Positions 57,666 to 64,000 of a DNA stretch of 64,000 nt are shown piece by piece. Position numbers and translations under genes: made by a program. Each line of letters begins with the position of its first letter. Position 1 is the stretch's first letter. Origin of the DNA: Sipunculus nudus (lineage: Eukaryota > Annelida > Sipuncula > Golfingiida > Sipunculidae). The notes below the pieces were generated by a model. That model saw only the letters and a program-made list of their open reading frames with translations. It was not told the origin of the DNA and searched no databases. Where the stretch lies: NCBI GenBank assembly GCA_026874595.1, contig CM049307.1, positions 26,325,079-26,389,078 on the forward strand, written 5' to 3'.

Positions 57666-58240
57666 TTAAACGAGAACCAGAGCTTGTCTGCAAAGTGTAG
57701 CCTTGTTAACCTCTGAAGGGGAAGAAATCCAGTTCGAGCTCATGCTGTAGAGTAGTTGTAGTCATAGGAAGTAATCTAATTCTATTTAGGTTTCTGGATA
57801 CCCTGATCAAATCACATGACCGTCACACAAGACAGTCACCCAATTCTCCTAAAGCTGTTTGGTAAGGCCATCAAATTCATTCATAGCTGTACGATAGAGT
57901 CAGGCTATTCTGGGGCGCCTTCCTCTGGCGGCAGGTGACGTTTAACATTCAGGGATTTATTTTACTTCTCAAATTGTCCCAGTAACAATAAAGATACCTG
58001 GCACGTAAGCATGGTGATTTAATCATATTTATGAAAATGTCATTAAAAATAAGTATCTTTGATAAAAAAAATATGTTTAAGAAAGTTGTACCATCACATT
58101 CAGATTTTTTATTTACATAATTACTTTAATTTTAGCATTTAAGTTTCTTCGTTATTTCCACACAGGAGGTCGATATCCTACCAGTGATGATATGTGAATA
58201 CAGACTATATAATATCTTTCAATTTATACTAAGCCTCATG
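57666..58240. other. Unassigned stretch
   Basis: No gene or repeat recognised. Confidence 0.45.
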
Positions 58241-58244
58241 ATTA

Positions 58245-58580
58245 CGGACCACGCCTATACTGAAAGGACGGGGCAGTCTTACGCAGAGTCATTACTGAGG
58301 ACCGACGGCTGTGGTAGAAGACGGGAATGTCTGGGTCTCATAACTACGGAGCGATCTATTTGTCAGAGCGACGGGTATGTCTTAATGTCATAACTACGGA
58401 CAGTTGCAGGTGTTAGAGCGACGGGATGTCTTAGTGTCATAACTACGAACCGATGTCTGTGTCAGAGCGACAAAATGTGTTGGTGTCATATCTATGGAAC
58501 GATGTCTGTATAAGAGCGACGGCCAAGTCTGACTGAATACTAGAACAAAGAAATGATGTCAGTGTCAGAGCAACGGCTTT
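58245..58580. repeat. ~50-bp tandem repeat, about 6 diverged units
   Basis: AGAGCGACGGG and TGTCATAACTACGGA recur at steps of 49-50 bp (ACGGG at 58,321, 58,371 and 58,421, then variants at 58,470 and 58,519). Units on both sides are more diverged. Confidence 0.88.
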
Positions 58581-58599
58581 GTGAGATCAGTACTGTTAA

Positions 58600-59615
58600 G
58601 CACGTAGAGTGAGTTTGTAAGAGGGTGGCCCTCCCTAGTCGCTTTGTTATCAATTTTACATCACCCTCAGGCTTTGTTCATGCGATTGGAAGCATCAAGC
58701 ACTCAGTGAAACCATAAGGGATACCGGCTGGGTTTTCTCGTCTAGCTCCGTGTACTTGACTGCACTGAATATATAATGATCATATCTGAGGAGTCCTGAA
58801 ATAAGTTTCTTAAATATAGCATTTCTGATAATGTAGGTATTCAATGTGCATGTTTGTAAATAAGAAACCCGCGGAAACAAGGATAAGTCAATTAGACATG
58901 AAACAGCAGGACTTATCCATTCAATTAAAGACGCCAAAAAATGTGTATTATATTTATTTAATAAGAGTTTATTGCTGTGATTTGCATAAATGCAAAAAAA
59001 AATTCCCCTAATTGTACGTTGTATTATCCCTGATATAATTTCCGTGTTAATCACATGTATGCCTAAGAATAATACTGTGATATAAAATTCTTCGTGGCTA
59101 TAAATGTCTTCCGAAAACGCCCTTACATGGTTTGTCCAATTCAACTTTATGAATCATGTTCTTTTGCCAGACACAACTTTCTGGGTGATTCAGAGGGTCT
59201 GTTTAAGCGTGAAGCTTTTGTTTTCTCTTGGGACCAAATTGTCTGGAAATGAATTGGTATTATGTGGAAAGCTTCTTTTTTAATCATAAATGGACTTAAA
59301 AGCATGTGGATCCGTTATAACAGTTTGTTATCCCGGGCTTAGGGAGCGTCTCTCTGTGATGGAGCGCGTCTCCGTTGTCTGTCACACCTCGCCACACAAA
59401 ACATAAGCGGCGGCTCTCAGCAGAACGTAATCCTATGGCAAATGCCATGTATGAACAATACAGTTCCTTAATGGAACACTCCAAAAAGCGCATACTGCTC
59501 CTTCAATTTAGGAGAGACATGATGAGGTTTCCTAACAGTCATTACATTAGGTTCTGAAGAAGCGGCTTTGATGCCTTGATATGTGATACGACGGTCTATT
59601 TAATAAAGTAACAAA
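58600..59615. other. Unassigned stretch with a 149-codon open frame
   Basis: The minus-strand frame 58,695-59,144 is long for AT-rich DNA but shows no recognisable domain. Its hydrophobic patches (for example FYITVLFLGIHVI) could be chance, and no splice or promoter signals support it. A 60-codon plus frame at 59,375-59,557 is basic and unrecognised. Confidence 0.2.
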
Positions 59616-59619
59616 GCGG

Positions 59620-61145
59620 ATATCTCCAATGCCATTACGAGAAATTTTACAAACTAAAGATATCTGGTCAAAATTAGAGGAAACTTAAATTAATTGGATT
59701 AATAGATTACTGAAACTTGGATGGAGACAGTTGGTCAATTACAATTTTAACAATTTAACTGGACATACATTTCGATGCAATGTTAAAGCTGAGGACCTTC
59801 ATCAACTCTGTTTCTTTAACAATGTTATTTTGTTTTGGAAGGAAGTTTAATAAGAAGAAAACAAGTAAAAGTTTTCAGAAACAATAAATGACTATTTCCC
59901 TCAATCTCTGTGCAAAAATTCTCACCTGAAAATAAATGATGAAATCATTTTTAATAAAAAATAATGGTATGAAGCTGGTATGAAATACCTCCATAATTTA
60001 ATAAAGAAATTAAGCAACTCATATACATTCTACACTATTGATCAAATAAAACAGAATTATAACATTGATGTAATGACATATTTTAGTTTTATATATGCGA
60101 TTCCTACAAAATGGAAACAAGAAATAAGAAACGGCCAAGAAGATAATGATCCGGCATGTAAAAGCCTGCAAAAGCTGTATTTACTGAAATTATTGAAAAG
60201 AAATGTGAACACACGGAAAATAGTATTTCAAGGTGGCATCAAGATATCGCAAACTGTAATAATTTAAAATTCTGGGGGCTTTTAAAAATTTAGGTTCTAT
60301 AACTATATCAACAAAACTAAGACACTTTCAATTTAAGATTTTGCACAGAATTATTACACTAAATCCATTACTAGTAAAAGCTGGCTTAATAGAACATGAG
60401 CATTGTATCTTTTGTAAAATATAAAAAAAACATATTACAAATGGTCTTAGATTGCAACTTTGTTAAACAGTTATGGTGTAAAGTGTCTCAAAGGTTGGAG
60501 AATTTTGATATACCACGAATCTTCTCACATACAGTAATACTTTCTTTATCTCAGCACTTGTCAACTACTAGACAAAATAATACTGCAGGTAAAGTATTAT
60601 AAAAACATGTCAAAATGTCAACAACAATCGTCATATGTAAGAGGTGTTATCACGTTTATTAAAACATCCCATTTAATTGAAAAACAGGTGGCTTTATTTA
60701 AAGGAAAATTAACAAAACACGAAACTGTCTGGTTTAGATTGAATAAAATGTTGTCTGCAGAGAGCTTATATTCATTTTTATAGCCCTGAATGTTTCCATA
60801 AACTGACCAACATGGTTATCTTCTTTTTATATGTGGATCCTTAATATAGGTATAATGTATACATGTATAATGTATAAATGTTATATATTATGTACATAAC
60901 ATACTGAATTAAAACTACTGATACTTGGACTTATTCCAATCACTGTTGTCTAAACTTGAAGACAAATGTCTGTTTAAATTGGAATTAATGGTAATGAAAC
61001 AAGTTGTATATATATATATGTTAATGTGATTTTTTAATTTTTGTGTGTGTCAATGCTTGTCTATTAATTTTTTATGTGAAGGCTTTTTGTATTCATCATA
61101 TATTTATATGTGTACATTCAGTTATAAAAATAAAATTTGACAAAT
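59620..61145 (+). pseudogene. Decayed L1-like LINE, ORF2 C-terminal end and 3' tail
   Basis: Translated pieces, in order, match the region after the reverse transcriptase in L1-like LINEs: TIDQIKQNYNID with FSFIYAIPTKWKQ (59,980-60,120), ILHRIITLNPLLVKAGLIE with HCIFC (about 60,335-60,415), then in another frame VLDCNFVKQLW (60,436-60,475). The last parts are the known zf-RVT-type pattern, Cys-x-x-Cys followed by a Cys/Val-Lys-x-(F/L)-Trp block. Multiple stops and at least one frameshift make it inactive. The region after about 60,620 is AT-rich and ends around AAATAAAATTTGACAAAT (61,130), a plausible 3' UTR. The left boundary near 59,620 is approximate. Confidence 0.75.
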
Positions 61146-61434
61146 AAGGAAAAATTTAAGGCATTCATTAAAAATACATAATTATAAAAAAAATCTGTAT
61201 ATCTGTATTTAAAACATATAAAACAGGCCAGTATGTAAACGGACTACTTCATTTAATAAAACGAATCATTTATGGCAGAATTCCTGTTCAAATCACCGTA
61301 TAAATATGAAAGCATTTAACAGTAAAATGAAATTATTCGATATTCAGCTGTAGACAATAGTAGTGATATTAAAATTAATGCCTGTCTATGAACAATGCAG
61401 ACTAAGCTTATACAAGAACGCGCAAACCTGCACC

Positions 61435-61815
61435 TGAAGGAAAATAAATTACATTGTGTAATACTAAACTCTAAATTAATCATATAGGTTCATCAAATTT
61501 GTCAAGAAGAATTGACGATTATCTCGGAAAATAAATTACAGAGTGCAATACTAAACTCTCAATTAATCATATAAGTTCATCAAATTCGTCATAAAGAATT
61601 GACGAATATCTTAGAAAATAAATTACATAGTATAATACTCAATTAATCATGCAGGTTCATCAAATTCGTCAAGAAGTGTTGATAAATATCATTTGCAAAA
61701 TAAAAAGTGCAATACTAAACTCTCAATTAATTATACAGTTGTATTAAATTCCTCGAGAAAAGTTAACGAATATCATTTAGAAAACAAATTATATAATGCT
61801 CAATTAATAATATGA
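61435..61815. repeat. ~88-bp tandem repeat, about 4 units
   Basis: AAAATAAATTACA, CTCTCAATTAATCATA and GTTCATCAAATTCGTCAA recur in the same order at steps of roughly 85-95 bp, with small deletions between units. Confidence 0.85.
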
Positions 61816-61819
61816 TTCA

Positions 61820-64000
61820 AAACTGTCTAATAAGTATGAAGGGGACATATCTTTATCGAAATTATACTGAAAGCTCCTCCATTCATTTATGTGAAACATT
61901 CCAAGGAACCCCATAAAAAGCCTTTTAATAAAGACGGAATAACGTCTAAGTCTTCATAGATAAAAAAAAGGAAAGATCATATATACCACAAACGAATGGG
62001 AGTGTAATTAGCAGATTTAAATATAATGTGGTTCTTTTATGTTTATGCTAAATCCTTGAGGGTATTCTCGCAGAGATTAAATAAAAGGCTTCCAGTGACA
62101 CTTGACATTTCTCCGGCTGACGCCAGTAAGGAATCAGTGAAGCCACAGGGATATTATCATCCAGCCTTGTTGGCTGCCTGGACCAAAAGACGCGTGCTGC
62201 TTTTTTATCGTGATTACAAAAATTGCTCGTCGCTTTAGCTTTCGAAGGAATCCTGGACTTTTTTTGGTCCGATGTCTTCTGTCCCAGTCGTTTTACATGG
62301 AAACATCTTTATAACATTGATATTGGCTATACTTTTAAGCTATAGTCACTGGCTTTTTTTGCATTCTACTATTGCTGTGTACCTTGGGGAAATTCTTCCC
62401 ATTTCCATTAACGTTAACAAATGTTGAAAGATGACGGTAAAATGATTAAAACTATTAAAATTCGTTTCACCTAAGCATTCCAAGTTTAATTTTAGCTAGA
62501 TTACGAGTATTTGCAACTACACAACTTATAGTTTATACTTTACTGTGAACATATGAGGTTTCATTGAGATTTTCCATTGCAAGATTGATCGGGGCGCGCT
62601 ATAAGCTCTGACGTCAAGAGGCGGATTAACCAGGCCTCGTTCCTGCCTTTCTGTTTTCATCAACTTTTCATAATGAATTAGTTCATAAAATCATCCAATA
62701 ATTTGCACAGTCATAATTATAAAAATGAAATTGATTTCTTGTATCACCTAATTTCTTCTGCAGTGTTAATGTAAATTGAGTGGTCAATGTAGCGCTTTTT
62801 CTTATATAAACCACAAACATTAGAATTGAAATTTAAATATGAGTTAGGCTTAGCCAAGATTCTCATATTTGTGCCAACAGACCTGTAAGGGGATTTTCCT
62901 GCAAACTATACCGAATGACTCTAGAAGACCTCGTAGTATGTAGCATGTGGATATTATGGTGTTCATAATTATGACTTTCGTGATTTTATCGGTATATCCC
63001 GATCACATCGATTTCGATATATCGGTATGTCGTGAGACAGGGAATCGCATACTGCTTATCGTGAGATCGGTTTCAAATATTTTAATAAATAAATAAAATT
63101 CTAAATTTTGTCGAACAAGACTCAGTCGCTTTTTTTGTGGTAAAACTTAAGTTTGTCTACAAATGGAAACATCTAAATGCGTTAGGGATAGGGAAAGGCT
63201 GAAATTTGAAGCCGCCACCGTGTCTATGAACCGTTAAGTAGGAAATACTGTCAACAAAAAGTATGCACTTCACTGAATATATAACTGGGAAATTATGCGA
63301 TAATTCCTGAATGAGATAAACTGATCTGCATATGCTTTCATAGTCAAAAGCACACTTGTTTCCTATAAATCCATAAAATGAAAATATCAAATACGTATCG
63401 CAATATATACTAAATATCCCAATATATTGCAATTACGGAATACTGGCGATACCCAGCCCTATTCATAATCTGATTCAGCATATATGGTAATAATTTAATT
63501 TACCTTCAGAACGTCACGTAGACACAATTGCTTTGTACATGGATATTTTTTATATAATGCCTTATATAATGGTTGTAGTCTATTTTAAGTAGAAAGGTGT
63601 TTTCTTGAGAATTACTTTGTTCTGAATGATAGATCCACTGGAATAATACAAACCCTTTTATAGAGACCTAGCCATGCTGGCGACATCGTCCCTGTTGTAA
63701 ACACCACTAATATGCCACGGGAGGATGAGATATTGCGCCAAAGAAACAAAACCAAAGAGAAATATACCAACAGTGGAGGCAGCAAAACGTGTTGGTACAC
63801 AGGGATATATATATCAATGGAGGATGCAAGCTCCCTGGAATAGTAAGAAAACAGAAAAACGTTATTAACTGCATCACGAGAAACAAGTTTTAAACCATGT
63901 GAAACGTTAGAGAATCTCTGAACTTGTGAGCCAGGTCAAGATCTAGCAGCCTTGACAATGTTTTATATTATATTCTTATTACCTATCTATTATCATAGAT
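61820..64000. other. Unassigned right end of the window
   Basis: No gene supported. Around 62,990-63,465 there is TATCGGTATATCCC-type and CAATATATTGC-type sequence ending in ACCCAGCCCTA (63,451-63,461), which reads TAGGGCTGGGT on the other strand, like some hAT-type transposon ends. A matching second end was not found. Open frames of 60-91 codons are unrecognised. Confidence 0.35.

Noticed and set aside
1-64000. Ribosomal RNA genes, mitochondrial DNA or bacterial contamination
   Set aside because: No conserved rRNA segments, no dense coding, and eukaryotic mobile elements throughout.

Overview
This is a eukaryotic window, most likely from a lophotrochozoan and probably a bivalve mollusc. It is AT-rich and about 90% repeats and non-coding DNA. 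The clues are one intronless invertebrate-style galanin/allatostatin-A-type receptor gene, three kinds of tRNA-headed SINE, a Penelope-type GIY-YIG relic, an L1-like LINE relic, and long tandem arrays ending in Helitron-like hairpins. The organism call is inference; no species marker gene is present. Only one convincing intact protein gene is seen: a 371-residue class A GPCR on the minus strand (51,840-52,955).

Layout. 0-0.7 kb: 36-bp minisatellite. 0.95-1.4 kb: SINE (family A). 1.6-5.2 kb: diverged repeat units ending in a strong hairpin. 6.5-6.9 kb: four 112-bp units. 7.3-7.8 and 9.2-9.7 kb: two copies of one dispersed repeat. 10.06-11.3 kb: a ~260-bp tandem family holding a SINE (family B). 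13.75-14.5 kb: an LTR-like element with heat-shock-like motifs, a TATA box and a poly(A) signal; its sister lies at 41.3-42.0 kb.

15.78-31.56 kb is the dominant structure: nine head-to-tail monomers of an element of about 1.75 kb, with a tenth, solitary copy at 38.3-39.9 kb. Most monomers open with an inverted-repeat hairpin, all end with a short hairpin followed by CTAG, and each contains 331-bp subrepeats with a CTCF-core-like motif plus nuclear-receptor-type AGGTCA repeats. Two consecutive 3,531-bp dimers are almost identical, and one 1,075-bp monomer shows a visible recombination junction. I interpret the family as non-autonomous Helitron/Helentron-like DNA amplified head to tail.

31.56-44.9 kb: a third SINE, a long stretch without recognisable genes, a 39-bp minisatellite that reads open in two minus frames, a broken Penelope-like GIY-YIG endonuclease end, and a diverged ~2.4-kb tandem duplication into whose first copy the LTR-like element was inserted. 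At 43,935-44,342 there is a complete 408-bp TRIM: LTRs bounded by TG..CA, a tRNA-Pro-type primer binding site, a purine tract and a 4-bp target duplication. Unusually, each LTR carries tRNA-type A and B boxes. 48.0-51.55 kb is a ~35-bp minisatellite of about 100 units with a 105-bp higher-order period, just downstream of the GPCR gene. 52.96-64 kb is mostly unassigned, with microsatellites, a second family B SINE, 50-bp and ~88-bp tandem repeats and a decayed LINE.

There is no operon or pathway here. The interest lies in how repeats carry and multiply promoter-like and architectural motifs (pol III boxes in an LTR, heat-shock-like elements in an LTR-like element, CTCF-like cores in tandem monomers).
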